Counted from the stretch's first letter, positions 56,801 to 59,691 are shown. The stretch: DNA of 64,000 nt from Thuidium tamariscinum (GCA_947034885.2 OX344749.2:26427501-26491500), one strand, 5' to 3'. Numbers and translations: made by a program. Notes: generated by a model from the sequence alone, not told the origin.

Positions 56801-59691
56801 CTAGATTTTTTAGATTGTTTGGTCTAATATCTATGCTTGTCATAGATTTCAGAAATCTAAAAGTGTCCTAGATATTAGCAATGTATACTTGTCCTAGATG
56901 TCAAGGTGTGAAAATGGCATGTAGAATACCGCCATTTTAACGAAATTCCCCATATATAGTGATGGTGAAGCAAGTTAGTAATTTACCTGCATCCAAACAT
57001 CAATCACTGATCCAATATTGCCCAACCTCATTGCCCATGTATTAACTTGGTCCAAAAAAGCACGCACAAAACGGGAGCTTGTCATGCCTTGAAGATTCAA
57101 ACCCATTTCTTCAACCAAGAATGTAATTGACTCTGTTGTTCGAAGCACATAGCCCTTGTCTACACCATCTTTGACATATTGAGCTACCTCAAACTGTTGT
57201 TCTTTCCAAACATCATTGATACTCTTTAATTCTTGTTCAATATTTAACTCCTTAGTAGCAGCATTTGTGATCTCTCTATATAATTTCCAATACTAGTAGT
57301 TAATAATTATCCTTAGAAAAAAAATCAAAGACTTCTTTTTTTGAAATCAAAAGTCTATTTTTTTATGATCTCACAGAAAAAACTTACTAAATAAAGACTA
57401 ATATCGTATCTCTACAATATATCCTACATCAAAGTTAGACTTGTTAAGAAAATAATTCAAATAATAATTAAATATGGCATCTTATGAAATTTTAATGAAT
57501 CATAAGGTGGTATAATTGACTAGTATAGAGAATATTTTCAAAAATAATAAATATTCATAAAAAAACCAAGACTTTTGCATACAACATTCCAAAGTACAAA
57601 TTACAACACTTTCCATGAAAAAAATCATTTCAAATTGCAAATCATGCCTAAAATTTCAATGACTTGTAAGACATTCTCTTATCATGAAAATTTGAGATTT
57701 TCATTGATATAACTCAATGAAAATTTCAATGATATGTAAAAAACTAAGCTTAGGATCAAAAGTCACATTGAAATATTAGATATTACAATAAATAAAATTT
57801 GAAGAAAATACAATTTCACATACTAAATAAAAATATTCATATATATAAATGATTTGGTATAGGACTTAACCCCTAAACCCCTAACAGAGTTTTCACCAAA
57901 AACAAATCCTCCAAAACCGCCATTTCTAATACAAGAGTAATTTTTTTTTAAAAACACATTTTTGACTCATGTAACCGTAGGATCTTGTAGTAAGGTGGTT
58001 TGTAAACATGTGGAAAAAATTTCAGAAATTTCCACCATGTAGATTGCAAGATATAAGCATTTGAATTGACAAAAACTGTTTTTTTATCCCTGCGAAAATC
58101 CAGGCAGCTGCACTTCACAAAGGTCACATTTGTGTGAAAAAAAGTTCAAAATGGTGGTAACTCTTTGAATTCATACTTCAATTCAAGTTGTCTACATTCT
58201 CAAAAAATTTCAAACCATTTGGAATTGTACAACATATAGGAAAAAATAAGTAAGTAGAAAGAAGTAAAAAATGAGCCAAAATACTAAATTGTGAACACTT
58301 TATTCATGGAATTGAAAATTTTCAATCCCAATGGTTAAAATGTTGAAATAAACAATCTACACCTTTTGTTTTTATTTTTTTCCAAAAATAAGAAAAATTG
58401 AATTAAATGAAGAATTTCAAACTTTTTTTGTGCTGTTGAGATTCTGTAACTGGCCGCCAAACTCAAAATCTGCATAACTTTTGACTCATTGATCGGAATG
58501 GATTGATTCAAAGCTTCCCATGTCTGTATAAACCTAAAGAATCAATATGAAATTTCACTTTTCAAAAAAAAGTTTTTTCAGCTGCCCGATCTGCCCGCCG
58601 AGCAAACAAAGTGACATATCATGCCATAACTTTTTATCCACGAAGTCAAAAGTTATGAAAATTGTCGGGCCTTAAAGCTACTCCTTGGACACACATTGTA
58701 TCAAAATTTCAAAGAAAAAAAATAAAAACTCCATCCGTAGTGAGCTGCCCAAAAAATCTATAATCTCAAAAAACGTTGTTTAGGGGTTTAGGGGTTAATG
58801 AATCTAATCCTAAGGTATGGCAATATTTTTTTGCAAGGTAATATTGAAGAAGATATCTATAAGAAATTCAAATTTGAATATTTTTTTAAATGACATGATT
58901 CAATATGCATATGAAAAGAGTCATTTTTAAGATTTAAGATTTTGATTCATTCAAACCAACATCGCGTAGTAAGAATTAACAACATCAAGAATATCTATTG
59001 TAGATTCATTACAATAAAAGTAGTATCATAAGAAGGATTTGATTATTTCATCTTAATTTTTTGATACATTTAAAATGTTCAAATGTTAATAGATATATAC
59101 CTCTAAGACTTTGAACACTTTACAAATTAATCTCATTTCAAAGATAATAACACTATTAAAAGTAAATATCATATCATATCATATCATATCCTAGCCAAGG
59201 GCTTTGCAATGTGTGTAACTTGGCTAAAATGGTCACTAATAACTAATGATCAATTCTTTTTAAAAGTTGGATGGATTTAGTGACTATAATAGATCATTCA
59301 TAATATCTAATACTCTTTTGTATTGTAAAAATCTAAACATATAATTGTAATCCTGTCTAAAATTTTAATTTCAATTGAATTATTTTATTACTCATCATAA
59401 AATACTATGTGTAAAATAAGTTTGACTCATACTAATTACTACATGCAATAATTTCATTTGAAGAATATTTAAAGTAATTAATATGATAATGATTTTGTTT
59501 TATTTGTGTACGTTGAAATAAGTTTCTTATGAGAATGTTTTTATATACCCAATTTCTGTAGCGAAATTATGGAGTTCCATTCTAAAGATATTGGCAAGTG
59601 TAAAAGTTTTTGGATCCATATCAAATGACTTTCCAGTTGCTTCCATGAGTTTGTCCCAATGTCTCTTTCGCATAGCTTCACTTTTCAAATC
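2585..59691 (-). CDS. DNAH10: Axonemal inner-arm dynein heavy chain, DNAH10 / I1 1-beta class (44 exons seen, 5' partial)
   Basis: This is the heavy chain of a ciliary inner-arm dynein, an ATP-driven motor that walks on doublet microtubules. In the known family, DNAH10 pairs with DNAH2 in the two-headed I1/f complex. Read from 59691 down to the stop at 2585, the 44 exons encode 3,147 residues: linker (1-446), AAA1 (P-loop 493-500, GPAGTGKT; Walker B FDEF at 544), AAA2 (P-loop 777-784, GPTGGGKT), AAA3 (P-loop 1126-1133, GESGTAKT; Walker B near 1190), AAA4 (P-loop 1475-1482, GVGGSGKK; Walker B FTD near 1534), stalk and microtubule-binding domain (about 1700-2000), AAA5, AAA6 and the C-terminal domain. 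The end ([13 protein letters not shown] then [10 protein letters not shown]) is the DNAH10-type ending, not the DNAH5/8 or DNAH9/11/17 type. Family length is near 4,400-4,600 residues, so about 1,300 N-terminal residues are missing. All exon phases agree and no exon is broken. The class assignment rests on recalled family sequences, not on a search. Confidence 0.95.
3078..3309 (-). mobile_element. Mutator-like MITE A2
   Basis: Same family as A1 in the opposite orientation, in the intron between exons 43 and 44. Left end GGGTTGCTATTATGTGAGC, right end TGCTCATATACAAGCACC. Target duplication is unclear because the left flank is an A-run, so the ends are accurate to a few bases. Confidence 0.75.
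3437..3754 (-). CDS. DNAH10: DNAH10 exon 43: C-terminal domain
   Basis: Residues 2968-3073. [37 protein letters not shown] and [15 protein letters not shown] are the last large conserved block of axonemal dyneins. Acceptor AACAG at 3755-3756, donor GTACAA. Confidence 0.96.
3914..4005 (-). CDS. DNAH10: DNAH10 exon 42: C-terminal domain
   Basis: Residues 2937-2967, 92 bases. [20 protein letters not shown] then LPAMWRRM. Donor GTAACA. It sits only 36 bases from the edge of a TTAA-flanked element in the upstream intron. Confidence 0.92.
4041..4872 (+). mobile_element. TTAA-flanked element B1 (subfamily II)
   Basis: Left end CCCCTAAAGGTTTTTGACTA after TAAA, right end ACCTTTAGGGA before TTAA (4873-4876). 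The interior follows the same order as B5, B7 and B9. Terminal CCCC..GGGG and TTAA flanks suggest a piggyBac-like origin. Confidence 0.75.
4878..5045 (+). repeat. Duplicated tail of element B1
   Basis: About 165 bases repeat the 3' part of B1 (from GTCAAAAGTTATGAAAATTG to a decayed terminus at about 5035) directly after its right end, probably by unequal exchange or the remnant of a second, adjacent copy. Confidence 0.65.
5738..5825 (-). CDS. DNAH10: DNAH10 exon 41: C-terminal domain
   Basis: Residues 2908-2937, 88 bases, found by eye from the motif [14 protein letters not shown] and ending LRRALAG. Donor GTATTC leaves 1 base that completes Gly with exon 42. Confidence 0.92.
6013..6544 (-). 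CDS. DNAH10: DNAH10 exon 40: C-terminal domain
   Basis: Residues 2730-2907, the longest exon. [20 protein letters not shown] then [31 protein letters not shown] and [11 protein letters not shown]. Acceptor TTGCAG, donor GTAAGA. Confidence 0.96.
6680..6786 (-). CDS. DNAH10: DNAH10 exon 39: AAA6 to C-terminal domain
   Basis: Residues 2695-2730. [20 protein letters not shown] then YDFNETDL; the FHAxxQERRKxGxLGWN motif is universal in axonemal dyneins. Donor GTAAAA; 2 split bases make Ser with exon 40. Confidence 0.94.
6787..7879 (-). other. Intron 38, 1.1 kb, no defined element
   Basis: AT-rich DNA, nothing recognised on either strand. Confidence 0.6.
7880..8199 (-). CDS. DNAH10: DNAH10 exon 38: AAA6
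   Basis: Residues 2588-2694. [40 protein letters not shown] and [15 protein letters not shown] are in canonical order. Donor GTATAA. Confidence 0.96.
8393..8597 (-). CDS. DNAH10: DNAH10 exon 37: AAA6
   Basis: Residues 2520-2588. [20 protein letters not shown], then [16 protein letters not shown] and [10 protein letters not shown]. The SPGADP motif is the AAA6 signature. The single left-over base completes Gly with exon 38. Confidence 0.95.
8598..9982 (-). other. Intron 36, 1.4 kb, no defined element
   Basis: AT-rich with an AATT repeat near 8612. I see no boundaries of a mobile element and no exon. Confidence 0.6.
9983..10106 (-). CDS. DNAH10: DNAH10 exon 36: AAA6
   Basis: Residues 2478-2519. 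[19 protein letters not shown], then [19 protein letters not shown], the conserved basic LRCFRxDR segment. Donor GTAAGT is optimal. Confidence 0.93.
10244..10790 (+). repeat. Relic of the TTAA element family
   Basis: Shares the family's internal landmarks in order: AACTATAGAATCTTGTAG, then ATTGCAAGATTATAG. Both termini are worn, so the limits are approximate. Confidence 0.55.
10797..11044 (+). mobile_element. Mutator-like MITE A3 (10-bp TSD)
   Basis: Flanks are ATGTGTATAC (10787-10796) and ATGTGCATAC (11045-11054), a 10-bp duplication with one change. The interior is very close to A1 in sequence and order, the best-matching pair in the window. Lies in the intron between exons 35 and 36. Confidence 0.87.
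11375..11859 (-). CDS. DNAH10: DNAH10 exon 35: AAA6
   Basis: Residues 2317-2478. [53 protein letters not shown] and [13 protein letters not shown] are in family order. Acceptor ATGCAG, donor GTAAGG; 2 split bases make the Trp of WQAW with exon 36. Confidence 0.95.
12408..12542 (-). CDS. DNAH10: DNAH10 exon 34: AAA6 lead-in
   Basis: Residues 2272-2316, 45 codons. [20 protein letters not shown] is a strong family motif. Donor GTTAGT. The open frame on the opposite strand at 12373-12567 is its shadow. Confidence 0.93.
12690..12794 (-). CDS. DNAH10: DNAH10 exon 33: AAA5 to AAA6 helices
   Basis: Residues 2237-2271, 35 codons: [16 protein letters not shown] through [11 protein letters not shown]. 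The ERPDLEE motif is shared across dynein heavy chains. Phase 0 both sides, donor GTAAGC. Confidence 0.93.
13015..13230. repeat. Tandem duplication, 108-bp unit, two copies
   Basis: From TTTGTTTATCAATATTAGTG to AATAAGCACTAAG, repeated head to tail with about one mismatch (AAAAGAGC against AAAGGAGC). Near identity indicates a recent event. It lies in the intron between exons 32 and 33. Confidence 0.92.
14146..14783. mobile_element. TTAA-flanked element B2, shorter variant (638 bp)
   Basis: Flanked by TTAA at 14142-14145 and 14784-14787. Inverted ends TCCCTAAATGCCTAAGGC and, reversed from the right, CCCCTAAATGCCCAAGGC. The terminal sequence differs from the longer copies after CCCTAAA, so this is a distinct subfamily. 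Confidence 0.82.
14903..15037 (-). CDS. DNAH10: DNAH10 exon 32: AAA5
   Basis: Residues 2192-2236, 45 codons. [20 protein letters not shown], then the [18 protein letters not shown] segment conserved near the AAA5/AAA6 border. Donor GTATGC. Confidence 0.94.
15301..15537 (-). CDS. DNAH10: DNAH10 exon 31: AAA5
   Basis: Residues 2113-2191. [28 protein letters not shown] and [15 protein letters not shown] are canonical AAA5. The acceptor AG at 15538-15539 sits after a purine-rich run with almost no pyrimidine tract, but it is the only one that gives the family join DPQLQ-AINW. Confidence 0.92.
15657..15702. repeat. Short GC-richer hairpin
   Basis: ACCAAACTCCTT and AAGGAGTTTGGT face each other around a loop of about 20 bases. 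It lies just beside element E1 in the intron between exons 30 and 31 and may mark another small insertion. Confidence 0.7.
15724..15996. mobile_element. TA-flanked inverted-repeat element E1 (273 bp)
   Basis: Ends AGGTAGGTCCACCCAAAAGC and, reversed, AGGTAGGTACACTCAAAAGC, flanked by TA at 15722-15723 and 15997-15998. The TA duplication suggests a Tc1/mariner-like origin. Inside it, 15756-15771 and 15808-15823 form a perfect 16-bp inverted repeat (AAAGCGCCATCTACAG). Confidence 0.83.
16127..16370 (-). CDS. DNAH10: DNAH10 exon 30: AAA5
   Basis: Residues 2031-2112. [31 protein letters not shown] and [11 protein letters not shown] are AAA5 signatures. Acceptor TTGCAG, donor GTAAGG. Confidence 0.95.
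16545..16780 (-). CDS. DNAH10: DNAH10 exon 29: coiled coil 2 to AAA5
   Basis: Residues 1953-2031. Coiled coil 2 ([16 protein letters not shown]) runs into [20 protein letters not shown] and [15 protein letters not shown] at the start of AAA5. Donor GTAAAT; 2 split bases make Ser with exon 30. Confidence 0.95.
16877..17436 (-). mobile_element. Mutator-like MITE A4, interrupted by an hAT element
   Basis: Ends CAAGGTTGCTATTATGTAAG and CATACTAGCATCATTA match the family. The flanking 10-mers GCATCCATAC (16867-16876) and AAATCTATAC (17437-17446) agree at 7 of 10 positions. The element is split by the hAT insertion at 16950-17246. Its right flank contains the 5' splice site of exon 28. Confidence 0.75.
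16950..17246. mobile_element. Non-autonomous hAT element (297 bp, 8-bp TSD)
   Basis: Perfect 8-bp target duplication CTATGCAC at 16942-16949 and 17247-17254. Termini CAGGACTTTTTTTT and, reversed from the right, CAGGGCTTCTTTTTTTT. The CAGGG-type end plus an 8-bp duplication is the hAT hallmark. No open frame. It sits inside MITE A4, so it is the younger insertion. Confidence 0.88.
17447..17662 (-). CDS. DNAH10: DNAH10 exon 28: microtubule-binding domain to coiled coil 2
   Basis: Residues 1881-1952. Begins [20 protein letters not shown] (the Met is internal), then [12 protein letters not shown] and the proline-containing return hinge [13 protein letters not shown]. Its donor GTATAG lies in the 10-base stretch next to a Mutator-like MITE. 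Confidence 0.93.
17958..18089 (-). CDS. DNAH10: DNAH10 exon 27: microtubule-binding domain
   Basis: Residues 1837-1880. [20 protein letters not shown] then [14 protein letters not shown]; the VCECV and WKGAKGMM motifs are the core of the globular stalk tip. Phase 0 on both sides. Confidence 0.93.
18260..18412. mobile_element. CACTA hairpin MITE (153 bp, TSD GGA)
   Basis: Ends CACTAGAAGAAAAGCAAGTT and, reversed, CACTAGAAAAAAAGCAAGTT, with 3-bp duplication GGA at 18257-18259 and 18413-18415. The two halves are near-complete reverse complements, so it folds into one hairpin. Confidence 0.9.
18539..19416 (+). mobile_element. TTAA-flanked element B3 (subfamily I)
   Basis: TTAA at 18535-18538, then a worn left end (GGGACCAAGGTCTTTTCTTC); right end AATGGTCCTTTAGGA then TTTA. 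Interior order matches B4 and the reversed B6 and B8. Confidence 0.72.
19486..20545 (+). repeat. Structured element D, copy 2, split by element E2
   Basis: Same order as copy 1: GAGCTCATTGT hairpin (19487-19521), AAT microsatellite, a CCCATCCCACC / GTGGGATGGG hairpin, then (after the E2 insertion) a tandem tract of about four units built on CCATATCTATATCTGTATTG (20270-20425), and a G-run with CAACAACATTGGAGGGGGG. Confidence 0.68.
19689..20259. mobile_element. TA-flanked inverted-repeat element E2 (571 bp)
   Basis: Ends TAGTAGGTACACCCAAAA and, reversed, AGGTAGGTGCACCCAAAA, flanked by TA (19687-19688, 20260-20261). Shares only termini with E1. It splits a copy of element D. The 162-codon and 102-codon open frames in and beyond it are not recognisable proteins. 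Confidence 0.8.
20605..20830 (-). CDS. DNAH10: DNAH10 exon 26: stalk coiled coil 1 to microtubule-binding domain
   Basis: Residues 1761-1836. Charged coiled coil, then [20 protein letters not shown] and [15 protein letters not shown], the proline-marked hinge that enters the microtubule-binding domain. Confidence 0.94.
20957..21030 (-). CDS. DNAH10: DNAH10 exon 25: stalk coiled coil 1
   Basis: Residues 1737-1761, only 74 bases, too short to stand out by open frame alone. [17 protein letters not shown] reads as coiled coil and both splice phases fit the neighbours. Acceptor ACAG, donor GTACTC. Confidence 0.88.
21152..21649 (-). CDS. DNAH10: DNAH10 exon 24: AAA4 and start of stalk
   Basis: Residues 1571-1736, one of the largest exons. 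It holds [54 protein letters not shown], then the first heptads of stalk coiled coil 1 ([18 protein letters not shown]). Confidence 0.96.
21720..22858 (+). mobile_element. TTAA-flanked element B4, interrupted by a CACTA MITE
   Basis: Left end TCCCTGAAGTATCAAGGCCA is cut at 21740 by a 224-bp CACTA hairpin and resumes at 21968 with TGTTTTGTCAAAAAACTC. Right end AATGGTCCTTTAGGAG. Flanks are worn (GTAA, TTGA). Confidence 0.72.
21741..21964. mobile_element. CACTA hairpin MITE (224 bp, TSD CAT)
   Basis: Right end reversed reads CACTACAAGAGAAAGACGTG; left end TGCTACAAGAGAAAAGAGGT, with the first bases changed. TSD CAT at 21738-21740 and 21965-21967. Arms of about 105 bp are almost perfectly complementary. 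Inserted in element B4. Confidence 0.88.
23000..23305 (-). CDS. DNAH10: DNAH10 exon 23: AAA4 P-loop and Walker B
   Basis: Residues 1469-1570. AAA4 P-loop [15 protein letters not shown] at about 1475, then [11 protein letters not shown], Walker [12 protein letters not shown] near 1534, and [18 protein letters not shown]4 keeps its Lys and acidic residue. Confidence 0.96.
23687..23959 (-). CDS. DNAH10: DNAH10 exon 22: AAA3 to AAA4
   Basis: Residues 1378-1468. Ends [19 protein letters not shown] then VPQ; the HLTRVHRI motif directly precedes the AAA4 P-loop in every dynein heavy chain. Phase 0 on both sides. Confidence 0.94.
24130..24381 (-). CDS. DNAH10: DNAH10 exon 21: AAA3 lid
   Basis: Residues 1294-1377. 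[20 protein letters not shown] is the conserved AAA3 lid and [13 protein letters not shown] follows. I chose the donor GTAATT after RQIIE because it gives the family spacing to exon 22; the open frame runs only 4 codons further. Confidence 0.92.
24382..27019 (-). other. Intron 20, 2.6 kb, no defined element
   Basis: Unlike the other long introns, I found no terminal inverted repeat or target duplication here. It is AT-rich with scattered short frames only (for example 25127-25339). Confidence 0.6.
27020..27224 (-). CDS. DNAH10: DNAH10 exon 20: AAA3
   Basis: Residues 1225-1293. [17 protein letters not shown] then [12 protein letters not shown] are AAA3 signatures. The donor GTTGCT is non-optimal. 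A 2.6 kb intron follows. Confidence 0.93.
27416..27558 (-). CDS. DNAH10: DNAH10 exon 19: AAA3 Walker B
   Basis: Residues 1178-1225. [20 protein letters not shown] is the AAA3 Walker [18 protein letters not shown] follows. Donor GTAAGA; 2 split bases complete Gly with exon 20. Confidence 0.95.
27669..27848 (-). CDS. DNAH10: DNAH10 exon 18: AAA3 P-loop
   Basis: Residues 1118-1177. Begins [20 protein letters not shown], the AAA3 P-loop, a regulatory nucleotide site in dynein, then [14 protein letters not shown] and VEKRTK. The acceptor TTGCAG at 27849-27850 gives the family frame. Confidence 0.94.
28155..28241 (-). CDS. DNAH10: DNAH10 exon 17: AAA3 entry
   Basis: Residues 1089-1117, only 29 codons: [20 protein letters not shown] then TWIIDTLAQ. 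The ILVPTLDT motif is the canonical lead-in to AAA3. Donor is GTTTGT. Confidence 0.92.
29633..31057. mobile_element. CACTA (EnSpm-type) non-autonomous element, 1,425 bp
   Basis: Inverted ends CACTACAAGGGAAA (left) and CACTACAAGGAAAA (right end reversed), with a 3-bp target duplication ATT at 29630-29632 and 31058-31060. Both features define the CACTA superfamily. The interior has no transposase frame; much of it is a large inverted repeat (about 30090-30770). Confidence 0.9.
30090..30770. repeat. Large inverted repeat inside the CACTA element
   Basis: An arm at about 30090-30270 reappears in reverse complement at about 30585-30770. Both contain the block TTTAAGCATAGTAGAATG and the block AATTTTGTATTAAAATTAGG. 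The left arm also carries a degenerate tandem copy of its own end at about 30280-30360. The RNA could fold into a stem of well over 100 bp. Confidence 0.8.
31349..31591 (-). CDS. DNAH10: DNAH10 exon 16: AAA2 to AAA3
   Basis: Residues 1008-1088. [19 protein letters not shown], then LIYEYHFD and WEALVPVYE, the segment before AAA3. The preceding and following introns are both about 3 kb and transposon-filled. Confidence 0.9.
32246..33164 (+). mobile_element. TTAA-flanked element B5 (919 bp, subfamily II)
   Basis: TTAA at 32242-32245 and 33165-33168. Ends CCCCTAAAGGTCACAGACTA and TTTGGTTCTTTAGGGG. No coding capacity; the open frames at 32101-32635 are not conserved among copies. Confidence 0.85.
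33890..34412 (+). repeat. Structured element D, copy 1
   Basis: Order of parts: a perfect 15-bp hairpin CAGCTCATTGTGACA (33899-33934), CCCC-rich spacers, a hairpin CCACCCTCTTATAATTCTGA with GAGGGTGGG (about 34088-34118), a degenerate CCGTATCCTGTA tract (34165-34265), then GGTTGTTGATTTTTC and G-runs. Inserted in the intron between exons 15 and 16. Not a class I recognise. Confidence 0.7.
34598..34802 (-). CDS. DNAH10: DNAH10 exon 15: AAA2 lid
   Basis: Residues 939-1007, the helical AAA2 lid ([28 protein letters not shown]). This is one of the less conserved parts of the family, so assignment depends on frame and position. Donor GTAAGA. Confidence 0.88.
34930..35054 (-). CDS. DNAH10: DNAH10 exon 14: AAA2
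   Basis: Residues 898-939. Holds [16 protein letters not shown], a family-wide AAA2 signature, then YKPYIWKW. Donor GTAGAA; 2 split bases make Arg with exon 15. Confidence 0.94.
35220..35358 (-). CDS. DNAH10: DNAH10 exon 13: AAA2 Walker B region
   Basis: Residues 851-897: [18 protein letters not shown] then [18 protein letters not shown], the AAA2 Walker B-like segment shared by all dyneins. Acceptor TGCAG, donor GTGATT. Confidence 0.95.
35524..35614 (-). CDS. DNAH10: DNAH10 exon 12: AAA2
   Basis: Residues 821-851, a short 91-base exon: [20 protein letters not shown], the conserved segment after the AAA2 P-loop. Starts with 2 bases and ends with 2 bases of split codons, both of which fit the neighbouring exons. 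Confidence 0.93.
36598..37495 (-). mobile_element. TTAA-flanked element B6 (898 bp, subfamily I)
   Basis: TTAA at 36594-36597 and 37496-37499. Ends CCCCTAAAAGACCATTGTCC and CTTGGTCCTGTAGGGG. Reverse orientation relative to B3 and B4. Confidence 0.85.
38677..39625 (+). mobile_element. TTAA-flanked element B7 (949 bp, subfamily II)
   Basis: TTAA at 38673-38676 and 39626-39629. Perfect 10-bp ends CCCCTAAAGG and CCTTTAGGGG. The best-preserved termini of subfamily II. Confidence 0.87.
39973..40897 (-). mobile_element. TTAA-flanked element B8 (925 bp, subfamily I)
   Basis: TTAA at 39969-39972 and 40898-40901. Ends TCCCTAAAAGACCATTTGTC and GGCCTTGGTCCTTTAGTGG. Lies 343 bases from B7 in the same intron, in opposite orientation. 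Confidence 0.83.
41108..41339 (-). CDS. DNAH10: DNAH10 exon 11: AAA2 P-loop
   Basis: Residues 744-820. Holds the AAA2 nucleotide site [10 protein letters not shown] at about 777 and ends HELYGLM plus one base, which joins exon 12 to give the expected Asp-Pro. It is followed by the largest intron in the window (5.5 kb). Confidence 0.95.
41679..42003 (-). CDS. DNAH10: DNAH10 exon 10: AAA1 to AAA2
   Basis: Residues 635-743. Begins [17 protein letters not shown], then [17 protein letters not shown] and [12 protein letters not shown], the AAA1 lid and start of AAA2. Acceptor TTGCAG, donor GTAATA. Confidence 0.95.
42604..42809 (-). CDS. DNAH10: DNAH10 exon 9: AAA1 sensor region
   Basis: Residues 567-635. 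Carries [18 protein letters not shown] and [20 protein letters not shown], the AAA1 sensor-1 region. The acceptor is TTTTGAAG with a poor pyrimidine tract; a second AG 4 bases on would break the frame. Donor follows GAAGG. Confidence 0.9.
42810..44160 (-). repeat. Intron 8 proximal part with a diverged dispersed repeat
   Basis: Sequence at about 43340-43460 (TAGTCACTAAAAGCATCTACC and neighbours) resembles 13410-13510 in the intron between exons 32 and 33, so both may be pieces of one older repeat. I cannot define its ends. Confidence 0.4.
44187..44918. mobile_element. Inverted-repeat element with GGGTCATTGC ends
   Basis: Left end GGGTCATTGCAAGAAACACC and, reversed from the right, GGGGTCATTGCAAGAAATAT. 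Flanks CTAA (44183-44186) and CTAA (44919-44922 region) suggest a 3-4 bp duplication, possibly PIF/Harbinger-like TAA. No transposase frame. Confidence 0.65.
45098..45217 (-). CDS. DNAH10: DNAH10 exon 8: AAA1 Walker B
   Basis: Residues 527-566, exactly 40 codons. Holds [18 protein letters not shown], the AAA1 Walker B with its catalytic Asp-Glu pair intact. Acceptor CAG at 45218-45219, donor GTAATG. Confidence 0.95.
45334..45571 (-). CDS. DNAH10: DNAH10 exon 7: AAA1 P-loop
   Basis: Residues 447-526. Contains [20 protein letters not shown] and the principal ATPase P-loop [16 protein letters not shown] at about 493. AAA1 is the main ATP hydrolysis site; the Lys and Thr of GKT are intact. Donor GTCTCT is weak, yet the join to exon 8 (DYK-AMGSIF) is exactly the family sequence. 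Confidence 0.96.
45572..47385 (-). other. Intron 6, 1.8 kb, no defined element
   Basis: AT-rich DNA with a short AAAAT-type microsatellite near 45610. The 110-codon plus-strand open frame at 45726-46058 shows no recognisable motif. Confidence 0.6.
47386..47531 (-). CDS. DNAH10: DNAH10 exon 6: linker to AAA1
   Basis: Residues 399-447: [21 protein letters not shown] then [10 protein letters not shown], the last stretch before AAA1. Donor is the less usual GTTCTA. The 2 left-over bases plus 1 base of exon 7 make Arg before QCTGEF. Confidence 0.93.
47799..47963 (-). CDS. DNAH10: DNAH10 exon 5: linker
   Basis: Residues 344-398, 55 codons in phase 0. Holds the dynein motif [11 protein letters not shown] near its start and ends LQRKK. 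Acceptor ATAG at 47964-47965, donor GTAGTT. Confidence 0.94.
49290..50085 (+). repeat. Relic of the TTAA element family (subfamily I)
   Basis: Landmarks TATAGAATCTTGTATTAAAT, GCAAGATATAAGCA and ATTGAAACACACTAATGCC are in family order. The right end stops at GGTCACAGATACTTGCC without the terminal CCTTTAGGGG. It ends about 40 bases from the donor of exon 4. Confidence 0.6.
50126..50492 (-). CDS. DNAH10: DNAH10 exon 4: linker
   Basis: Residues 221-343. Carries [17 protein letters not shown] and [13 protein letters not shown], diagnostic linker motifs, and ends DNLGMVTL. Acceptor GGTAG at 50493-50494, donor GTGAGA. A decayed TTAA-family relic ends about 40 bases beyond the donor. Confidence 0.95.
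50493..52549 (-). other. Intron 3, 2.1 kb, no defined element
   Basis: AT-rich DNA with a C-run next to an A-run at about 52217-52235. No terminal repeats were recognised. Confidence 0.55.
52550..52779 (-). CDS. DNAH10: DNAH10 exon 3: linker
   Basis: Residues 145-221. Begins [17 protein letters not shown], one of the most conserved linker signatures of all dynein heavy chains, and ends CQKSLS plus 2 bases. Donor GTAAGA. Confidence 0.95.
53532..54351. mobile_element. Mutator-like element A8, long version (820 bp, perfect 10-bp TSD)
   Basis: Perfect 10-bp duplication CATTCCAATG at 53522-53531 and 54352-54361. Inverted ends rich in GTGAGC: GATGCTATTTTGTGAGCC on the left and, reversed, GACGCTAGTTTGTGAGCC on the right. 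The interior is T-run and A-run low-complexity DNA, so the open frames within it are spurious. Over three times the length of its relatives. Confidence 0.88.
55645..55882 (+). mobile_element. Mutator-like MITE A6 (238 bp, 10-bp TSD)
   Basis: Flanks GTTAGTGAGA (55635-55644) and ATTAGTGAGA (55883-55892) match at 9 of 10. Length is the same as A1 (238 bp). Ends CAACGGTATTAGTATCTGAG and CTCATATAATAGCAACC. Confidence 0.85.
56639..56957. mobile_element. Inverted-repeat element with 28-bp ends
   Basis: Arms at 56639-56666 and 56930-56957 are complementary at 27 of 28 positions (core TTTCGTTAAAATGGCG). The interior repeats CTAGATTTC / GAAATCTA blocks. The target duplication cannot be separated from the ATATAT ends. 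Confidence 0.75.
56987..57275 (-). CDS. DNAH10: DNAH10 exon 2: linker
   Basis: Residues 48-144, including the linker motif [15 protein letters not shown] and ending VIDVWMQ. Acceptor ATAG at 57276-57277 leaves 1 base that completes the Gly codon of exon 1. Donor GTAAAT. An inverted-repeat element begins only 29 bases into the following intron. Confidence 0.92.
57870..58794 (+). mobile_element. TTAA-flanked element B9 (925 bp, subfamily II)
   Basis: TTAA at 57866-57869 and 58795-58798. The terminal CCCCTAAA unit is doubled at each end (CCCCTAAACCCCTAA and TTTAGGGGTTTAGGGG). Interior close to B5 and B7. Confidence 0.85.
59167..59191. repeat. (ATATC)n microsatellite
   Basis: About five units of ATATC in the intron between exons 1 and 2. 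Confidence 0.9.
59549..59691 (-). CDS. DNAH10: DNAH10 exon 1 of those seen: start of linker
   Basis: Encodes fragment residues 1-48, starting [16 protein letters not shown]. The MRKRHW signature marks the N-terminal edge of the dynein linker (DHC_N2). Acceptor AG at 59692-59693, donor GTATAT below 59549. Starts in phase 0 and ends with 2 bases of a Gly codon. This is the most upstream exon I can recognise; it is not the true start. Confidence 0.9.

Noticed and set aside
57870-58794. CCCCTAAA / TTTAGGGG at element ends as interstitial telomere repeats
   Set aside because: Only one or two units occur, always at the ends of TTAA-flanked elements and in inverted orientation; resemblance to plant-type telomere repeats is most likely coincidental.
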